A program made the position numbers and the translations under genes. From positions 93,512-157,511 of the forward strand of contig UBZT01000025.1 of assembly GCA_900470155.1 (NCBI GenBank): a stretch of DNA of 64,000 bases, written 5' to 3'. Source of the stretch: Hyphomicrobiales bacterium. GTDB lineage: Bacteria; Pseudomonadota; Alphaproteobacteria; Rhizobiales; Rhizobiaceae. The notes under the pieces were generated by a model, which did no database searches, had not been told where the DNA came from, and saw only the letters and a list, made by a program, of their open reading frames with translations. This document shows positions 46,745 through 55,595 of this stretch, piece after piece (the stretch's first letter is position 1; every line of letters starts with the position of its first letter).

Positions 46745-47546
46745 GGTCTGTTCCTCCGCCGGCGATCATCCGCTTCAGGATGGTGGCCAGCCGTTTGCCG
46801 CCGATCGGCGCCATGTCTTTTGTCTCTTCGTGGCTCAGTTCGCCGCCGGTCATGCCAGCACCGAAATTGGTGATCACCGATGCCGCCGCCACGCGCAGTC
46901 CGTAAAATCGCGCCAGGATCACTTCCGGAACGGTCGACATGCCCACCGCATCCGCCCCCAGAACCCGCGCCATGCGGATTTCCGCCGGCGTTTCGAAGCT
47001 TGGACCAGAAAACCACATATAGACGCCCTGCGATAGCGGCACGCCCTCGGTCGCCGCAGCATCGCGGATCGCCTGGGCGAGGGCCGCATCATAGGCCGAG
47101 GTCATGCCGACGAAACGGTTGTCGCTCGGCTCGCCGATCAGCGGGTTGCGGCCGGAAAAATTGATATGGTCGGTGATCTGCATCACCGAACCGGGCGGCA
47201 TGTCTTCGCGCAGCGAGCCAGCGGCATTGGTCAGGATCAGCGATTTGACCCCCAAGCCCATTAGTGTCTCGATCGGCACCCGCATCGCGCCGGCATCGCC
47301 ATGTTCATAAAAGTGTACGCGCCCGGCCAGCATGATCACCGGCTCCTGTCCGAGGTAGCCCGCAACCAGCGTTCCGGCATGGCCGGACACGGCGCTCACC
47401 GGAAAGCCGGGAAGCTCGCTATAGGGAATGCGGATCGCCTCGGTGACTTCCTCGACCAGCGAGCCGAGGCCCGAGCCGAGCACGATGGCGATACGCGGCA
47501 TCAGCCCGTTCAGCCGCTCGACCAGCAGATCGACGGCGGCCTTCAT
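46737..47546 (-). CDS. punA: Purine-nucleoside phosphorylase
   Basis: This trimeric-type purine nucleoside phosphorylase splits inosine and guanosine. The 269-residue protein has the phosphate-binding motif VLGSGLGSL, the phosphate-site RVHFYEHGDA, FSGPSFETPAE and the signature VGMSTVPE. The ATG at 47546 overlaps the cdd stop by 4 bases; the frame upstream of it reads as noise. Confidence 0.93.
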   Translation of the reverse strand: MKAAVDLLVERLNGLMPRIAIVLGSGLGSLVEEVTEAIRIPYSELPGFPVSAVSGHAGTLVAGYLGQEPVIMLAGRVHFYEHGDAGAMRVPIETLMGLGVKSLILTNAAGSLREDMPPGSVMQITDHINFSGRNPLIGEPSDNRFVGMTSAYDAALAQAIRDAAATEGVPLSQGVYMWFSGPSFETPAEIRMARVLGADAVGMSTVPEVILARFYGLRVAAASVITNFGAGMTGGELSHEETKDMAPIGGKRLATILKRMIAGGGTDLG

Positions 47547-47935
47547 CCGAGCAACTCGGTCTTGAAGCTGAACGGCAGCAACTCGTCCATGGTGATGGTC
47601 TTCTGCACGCCGACCTCGTCGCACAGATAGATCTTGGTGCTGGCGCTGGCGAATTCCGAGATCTTTTGCCGGCAGCCGCCGCAGGGCGGGCATAGTGCCA
47701 GCTTCTCGGCGATGACAGCCATTTCAACGATCTTTTTAGCCCCACCCATGATCATGCAGCCGATCGCCGTCGGTTCGGCACACCAGCCCTGCGGGAACGA
47801 CAGGTTCTCGATATTGGCGCCGGTATAGATCCGGCCGTCATCGGCGCGGATTGCCGCGCCGACCGGGAATTTCGAATAGGGCGCATGCGCGAATTTCATC
47901 GCATCGCGTGCGGCCTCGAACAGGTCGTGAGCCAT
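47543..47935 (-). CDS. cdd: Cytidine deaminase
   Basis: Cdd deaminates cytidine and deoxycytidine to the uridine forms. The 130-residue homotetrameric type has the zinc-binding motif C52-A-E54 and C85-G-G-C88 (PPCGGC). Upstream codons overlap the permease gene and are not used. It is followed by punA with a 4-base overlap and preceded by the permease gene with a single base between. Confidence 0.94.
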   Translation of the reverse strand: MAHDLFEAARDAMKFAHAPYSKFPVGAAIRADDGRIYTGANIENLSFPQGWCAEPTAIGCMIMGGAKKIVEMAVIAEKLALCPPCGGCRQKISEFASASTKIYLCDEVGVQKTITMDELLPFSFKTELLG

Positions 47936-47936
47936 T

Positions 47937-48908
47937 CTAGCGCTCCTTCGTATAGGGCACGCCACCGGCCTTGGGCGGGTTGGCAGCGCCGATAAAGCCT
48001 GCAAGCAGGATGCAGGTCAGGATATAGGGCAGGGACTGGAAGATCTGTACCGGCACTTCGCCGATCAGCGGAACCTGCTTGCCCTGCATGAAGTTGGCCA
48101 GCGCATCGAGAAAGCCGAACAAAAGGCAGGCGAACATCACCGGCACCGGCTTCCACTTGGCAAAGATCAGCGCAGCGAGCGCGATAAAGCCCTTGCCGGC
48201 CGACATGTCCTTGATGAAGGCCGCCGATTGCGCGATCGCCAGATAGGTGCCGGCAAATCCGCAGAGCAGGCCGGCGACGATCACGGCACGGTAGCGCAGC
48301 CAGGTGACCGAGATGCCGGCGGTATCGACTGCACCCGGATTTTCACCCACGGCCCGCAGTCGCAAGCCAAAACGGGTGCGGTAGAGCACCCACCACGACA
48401 GCGGCACGGCAACGAAGGCGAGATAGGTCAGGATATTGTTGCCGGAAATGACATTGGCGTAGAGCGGCCCGATGAACGGCACATCGCGAACCGCATCCGC
48501 GCCCGGCAGCTTGATCGGACCGAACCGGCCGTCAGCCGGCAGCTGCGGCGTGCGTCCACCCTGGCTGAACCAGGCCTGGCCGAGCACAACGGTCAGGCCG
48601 GCGGCGACGAAGTTGATCGCCACACCCGAGACGATCTGGTTGCCGCGATTGGTGATCGAGGCAAAGCCGTGGATCAGAGAGAACCCGATCGAGACGCCGA
48701 CGCCCGACGCAAGGCCGATCCATGGCGAACCGGTGACATAGGCAGCCGAGGCCGCGGCAAAGGCCGCCGCCAGCATCTTGCCTTCCAGGCCGATGTCGAA
48801 AATGCCGGAGCGTTCGGAAAACAGCCCGGCAAGGGCGGTGAAGATCAGCGGGATCGACAGGCGGATGGTCGAGCCGAGAATGCTGACGACGATATCGAAG
48901 AAATCCAT
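47937..48908 (-). CDS. Nucleoside-type ABC transporter permease
   Basis: This 323-residue permease of the branched-chain/ribose superfamily (BPD_transp_2) begins MDFFDIVVSILGSTIRLSIP. It has about eight membrane segments and the conserved stretches FSERSGIFDIGLEGKML and GENPGAVDTAGISVTWLRY. Together with the preceding permease, ATPase and BMP-type binding protein it forms a nucleoside importer. Location in the same operon as cdd, punA, deoC and deoA supports that substrate class. Confidence 0.88.
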   Translation of the reverse strand: MDFFDIVVSILGSTIRLSIPLIFTALAGLFSERSGIFDIGLEGKMLAAAFAAASAAYVTGSPWIGLASGVGVSIGFSLIHGFASITNRGNQIVSGVAINFVAAGLTVVLGQAWFSQGGRTPQLPADGRFGPIKLPGADAVRDVPFIGPLYANVISGNNILTYLAFVAVPLSWWVLYRTRFGLRLRAVGENPGAVDTAGISVTWLRYRAVIVAGLLCGFAGTYLAIAQSAAFIKDMSAGKGFIALAALIFAKWKPVPVMFACLLFGFLDALANFMQGKQVPLIGEVPVQIFQSLPYILTCILLAGFIGAANPPKAGGVPYTKER

Positions 48909-48918
48909 CGGACGGCCC

Positions 48919-50022
48919 TCAACCCTTGGTGAACTGCTGATAGACCCGCACGAGCGCCGGCCTGAACATGTATTCGAGCGCGCCGGCAAACAAGACCACG
49001 AGGCCCTGGATCACGACGATCATTTCGCGGGTGATGTTCGGCATGTCGAACGACAGTTCGGCACCGCCCTGGTAGAGAACTCCGAACAGGATCGCGGCAA
49101 TGATGATGCCGATCGGATGATTGCGACCCATCAGCGACACGGCGATGCCGACAAAGCCGGCGCCGCCGACAAATTCCACCTGCAGGCGCGCCGAGGCACC
49201 CAGGACCGGATTGAGCGCCATCATGCCGGCCAGACCGCCGGAAATCAGCATCGTGATGATGACGATCTTCGTATAGGGGATGCCGGCATAGGCCGCCGCC
49301 GAACGGCTGAGGCCGAGCGTGCGCATCTCGAAGCCGAGCTTGGTCCGCCAGATCAGCACCCAGACCAGGAAACACATCACCAGCGCGATCAGGAACGACA
49401 CGTTGAACGGTGCCGGTCCGAGCTTCATGCCGAACATCGCCATCAGCCAGTCGAGCTTGGGCAACTGCCCGCCTTCGAGGAAGGTGCGGCTTTCCGGCGC
49501 CATCTTGCCTGGCACGATCATCACATTGACCAGCAGATAGACCATCAGCGCCGCGCCGATGAAGTTGAACATGATCGTGGTGATGACGATATGGCTGCCG
49601 CGCTTTGCCTGCAGCCAGGCCGGGATCAGTGCCCAGAGTCCACCGAAAGCGGCAGCACCCAGGATCGCGAACGGCATGGTCACATACCATGGCACATAGT
49701 GGTCGAGCGCCAGCGCGACCAGCGCTGCACCCAGGCCGCCGAGATAGGCCTGGCCCTCGGAGCCGATATTGAACAGGCCTGCGTGATAGGCGACCGCCAC
49801 CGACAGGCCGGTGAAGATGAAGTTGGTCGCATAGAACAGGGTGAAGCCGATGCCTTCGCCGCGGCCGAGCGCCCCGTTCAGCATCAGTTTCAGTGCCTCG
49901 ATCGGATTTTCACCGATGATCCAGACAACAAGGCCGGAAACCAGGAACGCCAGGATCAGGTTGAGCAACGGCAAGACGGCATAGTCGATCCATCTTGGAA
50001 GGGGAAAGGAAGCGGTACTCAT
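48919..50022 (-). CDS. Nucleoside-type ABC transporter permease
   Basis: This 367-residue partner permease has an N-terminal helix at about residues 13-37 and the family segment FNIGSEGQAYLGGLGAALVAL. It shows a NupP-like layout. It lies 10 bases upstream of the second permease gene and 7 bases after the ATPase gene, so the four transport genes form one unit. Confidence 0.88.
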   Translation of the reverse strand: MSTASFPLPRWIDYAVLPLLNLILAFLVSGLVVWIIGENPIEALKLMLNGALGRGEGIGFTLFYATNFIFTGLSVAVAYHAGLFNIGSEGQAYLGGLGAALVALALDHYVPWYVTMPFAILGAAAFGGLWALIPAWLQAKRGSHIVITTIMFNFIGAALMVYLLVNVMIVPGKMAPESRTFLEGGQLPKLDWLMAMFGMKLGPAPFNVSFLIALVMCFLVWVLIWRTKLGFEMRTLGLSRSAAAYAGIPYTKIVIITMLISGGLAGMMALNPVLGASARLQVEFVGGAGFVGIAVSLMGRNHPIGIIIAAILFGVLYQGGAELSFDMPNITREMIVVIQGLVVLFAGALEYMFRPALVRVYQQFTKG

Positions 50023-50029
50023 GAATTCC

Positions 50030-51550
50030 TCACGCGGCGATGCCGGCCATCATCAGGCCGAGGGTCTGTTCTCCGGTATCCGGGGTCTTTTCCCCGACCA
50101 CCTTGCCGGCAAACATCACCAGGATGCGGTCCGATAGCGAGCGTATTTCGTCGAGTTCGACGGAGACCAGCAGAACGGCCTTGCCCGCGTCGCGTGTTTC
50201 GACAATGCGCTTGTGGATGAATTCGATCGCGCCGATATCGACGCCACGCGTCGGCTGGCCGACGATCAGGAGCTTCGGATCGCGCTCGATCTCGCGTGCC
50301 ACGACGATCTTCTGCTGGTTGCCACCGGAAAAGTTGGCGGTCTTCAGCCGGGGATTGGGCGGACGAATATCGTATTTTTCGATCTCGACGGCAGCTGCCT
50401 GGCGCATCAGGTCCGGCGAAAGGAACGGCCCTTTGCCATAGGCCTCGTCACGGTGATAGCCGAGAATGGCATTCTGGCTTTCCTCGAAACTGAGCACCAG
50501 ACCCATGTGATGGCGGTCTTCCGGAATATGGGCGACGCCGATCGAGCGAAGCTTGGCCGGATCGTAGCCGGCGACCGGTTCGCCACAGATGAAGATCTCG
50601 CCGGATGTCGGCTTGCGGATGCCGGTGATGGCTTCGAGAAGCTCGCTCTGGCCGTTGCCGGCAACCCCGGCAATGCCGACGATTTCGCCGGCGCGCACGT
50701 CGAACGAGACATTGTCGACCATGGTCACGCCGCGGCTGTCCTTGACCGTCAGGTTGCGCACCGAGAGATAGACCTCGCCCGGATTGGCCACGCCCTTGTC
50801 GACCTGCAGCAGAACACGCCGACCGACCATCAGTTCGGCCAGCTCCTCGACTGTCGTGTCGGAGGTCTTGCGCGTTGCCACGATCTCGCCGCGGCGCATG
50901 ACCGACACGGTGTCGGTGATCGCCATGATTTCCCGCAGCTTGTGCGTGATCAGAAGCACGGTCTTGCCCTGGTCGCGCAGCACGCCGAGGATCTTGAACA
51001 GATGGTCCGCCTCGGCCGGTGTCAGCACGCCGGTCGGCTCGTCGAGGATCAGGATTTCCGCGCCACGATACATGGCTTTCAGGATCTCCACCCGCTGCTG
51101 CAGGCCAACGGGGAGTTCTTCCACGACCGCGTCGGGATCGACCTCCAGTTCGTAGTCCTCTTCCAGCTTCTTCAGCGCCGCCCGAGCGGCATCCGTCCCC
51201 TTGGCGAGAAGCGCGCCACCCTCGGCACCGAGCATCAGGTTTTCCAGCACGGTGAAGTTCTCGACCAGCATGAAGTGCTGGTGCACCATCCCAATGCCGG
51301 CAGCAATCGCCGCCTGGCTGTCCTTGATGGTCATGGTTTCCCCGGCGATCCGGATCGTGCCTTGATCGGCTTGATAAAAACCGTAGAGGATCGACATCAA
51401 CGTCGATTTGCCCGCACCGTTTTCGCCGATAACGCCGTGGATTGAGCCCTTGGCAACCGTAAGGTTGATGTTCTTGTTGGCGTGCACCGCACCGAACTTC
51501 TTGTCGATGCCGATCAGTTCGATCGCCGGTGCCTGGCTCTTGTCGTTCAT
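50030..51550 (-). CDS. Nucleoside-type ABC transporter ATP-binding protein (two domains)
   Basis: This 506-residue protein of the RbsA/MglA class has two ATPase halves. The first has GENGAGKSTLMSILYG and LILDEPTGVLTPAEAD. The second has GVAGNGQSELLEAITG, FSGGNQQKIVVAREIERD and a degenerate second site (LLIVGQPTRGVD). The ATG at 51550 has GGGGGACAGG upstream; an ATG at 51613 is less likely. It supplies energy to the nucleoside importer. Confidence 0.9.
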   Translation of the reverse strand: MNDKSQAPAIELIGIDKKFGAVHANKNINLTVAKGSIHGVIGENGAGKSTLMSILYGFYQADQGTIRIAGETMTIKDSQAAIAAGIGMVHQHFMLVENFTVLENLMLGAEGGALLAKGTDAARAALKKLEEDYELEVDPDAVVEELPVGLQQRVEILKAMYRGAEILILDEPTGVLTPAEADHLFKILGVLRDQGKTVLLITHKLREIMAITDTVSVMRRGEIVATRKTSDTTVEELAELMVGRRVLLQVDKGVANPGEVYLSVRNLTVKDSRGVTMVDNVSFDVRAGEIVGIAGVAGNGQSELLEAITGIRKPTSGEIFICGEPVAGYDPAKLRSIGVAHIPEDRHHMGLVLSFEESQNAILGYHRDEAYGKGPFLSPDLMRQAAAVEIEKYDIRPPNPRLKTANFSGGNQQKIVVAREIERDPKLLIVGQPTRGVDIGAIEFIHKRIVETRDAGKAVLLVSVELDEIRSLSDRILVMFAGKVVGEKTPDTGEQTLGLMMAGIAA

Positions 51551-51614
51551 TGCCTGTCCCCCAGACATGGAAAGGGCGCAAGGCGACTTTAAGCCACCTT
51601 GCGCCCGGTTCAAA

Positions 51615-52607
51615 TCACTTCGGGCAGGAATTGTCCGACATGTAGTCGTGCACCTTGACCGTGCCGGCGATGATGTCGGCCTTCGCCTTTTCGACGGCGG
51701 CCTTCATGTCATCGGTGATCAGCTTGGAATTGTTGTCGTCGAGCGCGTAGGCAACGCCATCTTCGGCAACGCCGAGCGACTGCAGGCCAGGCGTGAACTT
51801 GTCACCCTTGGCATCGGCGAAGGCATTGTAGACCGCGAGGTCGACACGCTTGACCATCGAGGTCAAAACCGAACCCGGATGCAGGTGGTTCTGGTTCGAA
51901 TCGACGCCGATCGACAGCTTGCCGTTGTCGGCTGCGGTCTGCAGCACGCCGAGACCGGTGGCACCGGCCGCTGCGTAGACAACGTCTGCGCCCTGGTCGA
52001 TCTGGTTCTTGGTGAGTTCGCCGCCGCGGACTGGGTCGTTCCAGGCAGCGCCGGTGGTGCCGGTCATGTTCTGGAACACTTCGATATCAGCCTTGGCAGC
52101 GCGAGCGCCCTGCTCGTAGCCGCATTCGAACTTGCGGATCAGCGGAATGTCCATGCCGCCAACGAAACCGACCTTGCCGGTCTTCGATGCAAGACCTGCG
52201 AGCAGGCCGACGAGGTACGAGCCTTCGTGTTCCTTGTAGACGACCGAACGCACGTTCGGCAGTTCGACGACGCTGTCGACGATGACGAACTTGGTATCCG
52301 GGAATTCAGCGGCTACCTTTTCGACAGCCGAAGTCCAGGCGAAGGAAACCGCAACGACCGGGTTGAATCCCTTGGACGCAAAGTTGCGGATCGCCTGCTC
52401 GCCCTGGGTGTCGCCGGTCGGCTCGAAGTCGCGGAAGTCGATGCCGGTTTCGGCCTTGAACTTTTCGGCGCCCGCAAAGGCCGCCTCATTGAACGACTTG
52501 TCGAATTTGCCGCCCGTGCCGTAGACGAGCGCCGGCTTGATGTCGGCCGCAAGCGCGGTCGCCGACATCGCGGCCAAGGCAAAGAGACTCAAGAGGGTTT
52601 TTTTCAT
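51615..52607 (-). CDS. BMP-family ABC transporter substrate-binding protein
   Basis: This 330-residue periplasmic binding protein of the basic membrane protein/PnrA family binds purine and other nucleosides. The signal peptide ends near ALAAD, and the mature part begins IKPALVYGTGGKFDKSFNEAA, where PnrA proteins contact the ligand. It is the first gene of the nucleoside operon, with 64 bases to the ATPase gene. Confidence 0.92.
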   Translation of the reverse strand: MKKTLLSLFALAAMSATALAADIKPALVYGTGGKFDKSFNEAAFAGAEKFKAETGIDFRDFEPTGDTQGEQAIRNFASKGFNPVVAVSFAWTSAVEKVAAEFPDTKFVIVDSVVELPNVRSVVYKEHEGSYLVGLLAGLASKTGKVGFVGGMDIPLIRKFECGYEQGARAAKADIEVFQNMTGTTGAAWNDPVRGGELTKNQIDQGADVVYAAAGATGLGVLQTAADNGKLSIGVDSNQNHLHPGSVLTSMVKRVDLAVYNAFADAKGDKFTPGLQSLGVAEDGVAYALDDNNSKLITDDMKAAVEKAKADIIAGTVKVHDYMSDNSCPK

Positions 52608-52747
52608 TGTGCAGCCCTGTTGTTGCTATTGATCTTGTTGGGTCCTCCCGCAAGCCTCCTGGAAAGAAGACATGTCTGCGGAACCGCCACCCCCTTTTCC
52701 AGAGGTCCTGGCTGGCGCGCATCCTTGCATGGCTCTGACAAAAATTC

Positions 52748-52768
52748 ACCAGATTTTTTTCATCTGGT
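52748..52768. promoter_or_regulatory. Inverted repeat upstream of the nucleoside operon
   Basis: The arms ACCAGAT and ATCTGGT flank a 7-base centre TTTTTTC, about 140 bases before the binding-protein start. Two similar words, ATTCACCAGA and ATTCACAGA, overlap and follow it. A repressor site for the operon is a reasonable guess from position only. Confidence 0.4.
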
Positions 52769-52790
52769 AAAGATTCACAGAGTTGCTGAA

Positions 52791-52813
52791 TTTTCAGCGC
52801 GGGGCGCTGAAAA
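52791..52813 (-). terminator. Hairpin after msrA
   Basis: A perfect 10-bp stem TTTTCAGCGC/GCGCTGAAAA with a GGG loop lies 49 bases past the msrA stop and upstream of the nucleoside operon. The A/T ends of the stem fit a terminator, although the following T-run is short. Confidence 0.55.
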
Positions 52814-52861
52814 TCTAGTCAGATCAATGGGATTTGTGCTACTGCCTTAGGCAATATCACG

Positions 52862-53521
52862 TCAGGCGGCGGGGGCAATCGGGCAGGACACACCCGTGCC
52901 GCGCAGGCCGCAATAGCCGTTGGGATTCTTCGCCAGATACTGCTGGTGATAATCCTCGGCATAGTAGAACGGGCCGGCCGCAGCGATTTCGGTGGTCACC
53001 CGGCTGCTGTGCCCGGCTTTCGTCAGTGCCTCCTGGAAGCGGTCGCGCACGTTGAGCGCCAGCGCCATGTCCGCCTCGTCCTCGACGTAGATGGCCGAGC
53101 GGTAGGTGCTGCCGATGTCGTTGCCCTGGCGCATGCCCTGGGTCGGATCATGCGCTTCGAAGAAGATTTTCAAAAGCGCGTCCAGCGTGATCGTCGCCGG
53201 ATCGTAGACCACCTTGACCACTTCCGTGTGGCCCGTCAGCCCGGTGACGGTTTCCTGGTAAGTCGGATTGGGTGTAATCCCGCCCTGGTAGCCCGCCGCC
53301 GTCACATGTACGCCCGGCGTTTCCCAGAGCAGCCGTTCGGCGCCCCAGAAGCAGCCCATGCCAAGATAGACGGTTTTGCTCCCGGCGGGATAAGGCCCCT
53401 TCAGCGGCGCGCCCGAAATGAAATGTGCCGACGCCGTCGGGATCGCTTGCGCGCGTCCCGGCAATGCCGTCTCCGTCGTGGGCATGACCGTCTTCTTGTT
53501 GAACATGTCGATCAGAAACAT
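52862..53521 (-). CDS. msrA: Peptide methionine sulfoxide reductase MsrA
   Basis: MsrA repairs S-methionine sulfoxide in proteins. The 219-residue protein has the catalytic motif GCFWGAE with C57, the family segments VYLGMGCFWG and YFEAHDPTQGMRQGNDIGSTYRS-like (split here as FFEAHDPTQGMRQGND and IGSTYRSAIY), and a C-terminal Cys (GVSCPIAPAA) that may act in resolving. GGAGG lies 5 bases before the ATG at 53521; an ATG four codons upstream is less favoured. Confidence 0.94.
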   Translation of the reverse strand: MFLIDMFNKKTVMPTTETALPGRAQAIPTASAHFISGAPLKGPYPAGSKTVYLGMGCFWGAERLLWETPGVHVTAAGYQGGITPNPTYQETVTGLTGHTEVVKVVYDPATITLDALLKIFFEAHDPTQGMRQGNDIGSTYRSAIYVEDEADMALALNVRDRFQEALTKAGHSSRVTTEIAAAGPFYYAEDYHQQYLAKNPNGYCGLRGTGVSCPIAPAA

Positions 53522-53575
53522 CGTGACCTCCAATGGCCGGCGTCTCCGGCCTTGCTGAAACAGATGGGTAGCGGC

Positions 53576-53893
53576 TCAGGCGGCAAACCGTCCGGCGGGC
53601 GAGGGCTTCTTGTAGCCGACCATCCAGAACAGCAGCGACAGCAGCAGCAGGGCGGCAAAGGCGGGTTGTGGCAGCACGAGACCTGCGAATGCAGTCCACG
53701 CCGCCGTCCCGAGCTGGCTTTCGATCAATCCCTGCAAGGCTGAGAGGCTGGATGGACTGAGATCCGTCCATGCCGCCTCAACCGGGGTAAGCGAAACTTG
53801 CGAGGCCGAAACCGAAGCGATGGAATCGACACTAGCGGCAATCACGCCAAGGCACAGCGCCAGGAAACTCATAACTCTGAAGATAAGCCGCAC
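53576..53893 (-). CDS. Small membrane protein, unknown function
   Basis: This 105-residue protein has a hydrophobic N-terminal segment (FLALCLGVIAASV) that may be a signal or anchor and a second strong helix near the C-terminus (PAFAALLLLSLLFWMVGY), then the basic tail KKPSPAGRFAA. The middle is Ser/Ala-rich. I recognise no family. It lies 54 bases upstream of msrA on the same strand. Confidence 0.6.
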   Translation of the reverse strand: MRLIFRVMSFLALCLGVIAASVDSIASVSASQVSLTPVEAAWTDLSPSSLSALQGLIESQLGTAAWTAFAGLVLPQPAFAALLLLSLLFWMVGYKKPSPAGRFAA

Positions 53894-54072
53894 TGTAAAC
53901 TCCCCGGCCTGTGCGAAAGGTTGGGCTGAACGCCCGTCGACCTTAGAGACCTATAGATAGGTATTTGATTGCAGAAGTCAAAAAACTGTCAGATTTAGGT
54001 TGATCCGCTGAAATTCATCGGTATATATCGCGCCGTTCCAACGATTTGCGTCTGACGATGCAGGCCGACATA

Positions 54073-54162
54073 GGACAGGTGGCCGAGTGGTTTAAGGCGC
54101 ACGCCTGGAACGCGTGTGTGCGTGAAAGCGTACCGTGGGTTCGAATCCCACCCTGTCCGCCA
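54073..54162 (+). tRNA. tRNA-Ser (anticodon GGA)
   Basis: A 90-base class II tRNA includes an encoded CCA end. The acceptor stem is GGACAGG/CCTGTCC, the D-arm contains GCCGAGTGG, the anticodon stem is CACGC/GCGTG with loop CTGGAAC (anticodon GGA), there is a long variable arm, and the T-arm is GTGGGTTCGAATCCCAC. The large variable arm and G discriminator base identify it as serine, reading UCC and UCU. Confidence 0.97.
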
Positions 54163-54318
54163 TGTATCGGTATAGATTATTGTTTTTGTTCGTGTGCTTT
54201 TAAGCCGCAAGGCTATGCCTGGCGCTGTGTCAGTCAGATAGCCCGCCACGAAAATCCTGGCCGGCTTTTTAGCCGCCACGCCCAATCCAGCTCTGCGACA
54301 GGACGTCGACATTTGCGC

Positions 54319-54990
54319 TTACCTTCCGTCCATGTCTGCGAACAGTTGAGCGAAACCGTCAATCAGTTCTTCGTCACTGTAGATCAGCGGATCACCCAGG
54401 GATTCGACCATTCCCTTCATCGTCAGCAGACCGAGTGCTGAGACATAGGCAAGAAAGGCGAGCAACCTTGGCTCGATTTTCCCCCCATCGGTTTTCCCTT
54501 TTTCGATCAGCCCGTCCGCTCCGCCAAGGATCATTTCATTGAGCGGTCGGATCCGCGCGAACTGATCGGGCGACCATTGAACGCCGGCAGGTCCCGCCAC
54601 CTGACCAAACATGAATGCAAGGCGGAAGTCGTCCATTTTCGAAGCGTAGGCCTGCACCGTTTCACGCACGATCGCACCAAGCGCCTCGCCCCCGTTTTCG
54701 GCCTTTGCGACAGCGGTCTGTACGGCCTTCGCGTGGCCCTCCAGCGTGCTGAACACAAGTTCAAAAACAAGCACGTCCTTGGAGCTGAAATAGTAATAGA
54801 GCCCCGTCTTCGAGATTCCCGCTTCGTTGGCGACGGCCTCAAGCGTCATCGCCGCAACACCACTCTTGAGCAGCACTTTTCGTGCCGCATCAAGGATTTC
54901 GCCTCTCGACCTCTCGCGCCGCCGTTGTTGGCGTGCCAGCCGGGAGGCGGCCTTGTCTTCAACGCTAGGGCTGTTTTCACTGCTGGGCAC
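54319..54990 (-). CDS. TetR-family transcriptional regulator
   Basis: This 223-residue repressor-type protein has an N-terminal helix-turn-helix at about residues 28-75 (RGEILDAARKVLLKSGVAAMTLEAVA and GISKTGLYYYFSSKDVL) and a helical ligand-binding C-terminus. It is divergent from the MAPEG gene, with a perfect palindrome between them, so it probably represses that gene and perhaps itself. The inducer is unknown. Confidence 0.88.
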   Translation of the reverse strand: MPSSENSPSVEDKAASRLARQQRRRERSRGEILDAARKVLLKSGVAAMTLEAVANEAGISKTGLYYYFSSKDVLVFELVFSTLEGHAKAVQTAVAKAENGGEALGAIVRETVQAYASKMDDFRLAFMFGQVAGPAGVQWSPDQFARIRPLNEMILGGADGLIEKGKTDGGKIEPRLLAFLAYVSALGLLTMKGMVESLGDPLIYSDEELIDGFAQLFADMDGR

Positions 54991-55057
54991 GAGTTGCTCC
55001 GATCGAAGTGCGATCGGAATAATATACCGGCAGAATATTTATTCGTCCAATGTTGAC

Positions 55058-55080
55058 TTTTTAGACCAATGGTCTAAAAA
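55058..55080. promoter_or_regulatory. Perfect 23-base palindrome, candidate TetR operator and promoter
   Basis: Arms TTTTTAGACCA and TGGTCTAAAAA flank a single central A. A TTGACT -35-like box at 55053-55058 abuts the left arm, so bound protein would cover the promoter reading toward the MAPEG gene. The site is 50 bases before the MAPEG start and 67 bases before the TetR start. Confidence 0.7.
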
Positions 55081-55130
55081 TCTCGTGGCACGCAAAATCC
55101 GGATCAAGATGCTGTCTGGGGGATCTTCAC

Positions 55131-55595
55131 ATGGACGACTTGAGTCTGAGCAACCCGGTGTTCGCGACCTATGCAACCGCCGCAGCATTGACGATCCTCA
55201 AGGGCGTCGCGATGTCGTGGCTGACCGTTATTCGCATGACAATCGAAAATGGCGGCTTCCGAAATCCCGAGGACTTGAAGAGGACGATGGCCAATCCGCG
55301 GCCGCATGACGGCCAGTTGGCACCCAACGAGCGCGTTGAACGTATTCGCCGCATTCAGCTCAACGATCTCGAAAACCTGCCCTATTTCCTTGTTGCAGGT
55401 CTCTTGTATGTGACGACAGAGCCGTCGCTGCTGCTGGCGCAATTCCTTTTCTATGGCTACGTCGTGACACGCCTGCTGCACTTCATTGCCTATTACACCG
55501 CTCAGATTCACGATATTCGCGCGGCACTCTGGACGCCCGGCTCATTCATCATCATCTTCATGGCGGGCAGCACGCTGGTGAGCGCGGTCTGGTAG
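55131..55595 (+). CDS. MAPEG-family membrane protein
   Basis: This 154-residue integral membrane protein of the MAPEG family (microsomal glutathione-transferase-like) has four hydrophobic segments and the family motif ERVERIRRIQLNDLENLPYF, where glutathione-binding residues lie. A GGGGGA ribosome site is 7 bases before the ATG. Probable role is glutathione-dependent detoxification of lipophilic compounds, controlled by the divergent TetR protein. Confidence 0.85.
   Translation: MDDLSLSNPVFATYATAAALTILKGVAMSWLTVIRMTIENGGFRNPEDLKRTMANPRPHDGQLAPNERVERIRRIQLNDLENLPYFLVAGLLYVTTEPSLLLAQFLFYGYVVTRLLHFIAYYTAQIHDIRAALWTPGSFIIIFMAGSTLVSAVW

Noticed and set aside
50213..51445. Plus-strand open frame of 410 codons opposite the nucleoside ATPase gene
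   Set aside because: Antisense shadow; the minus strand carries both ABC ATPase halves.
54073..54162. tRNA-Ser as an integration site for a mobile element
   Set aside because: No integrase gene, no repeated tRNA 3' end nearby and no shift in gene content was found around it.
53995..54312. Minus-strand frame across the tRNA-Ser gene
   Set aside because: It reads through a clear tRNA and has no ribosome site or family match.
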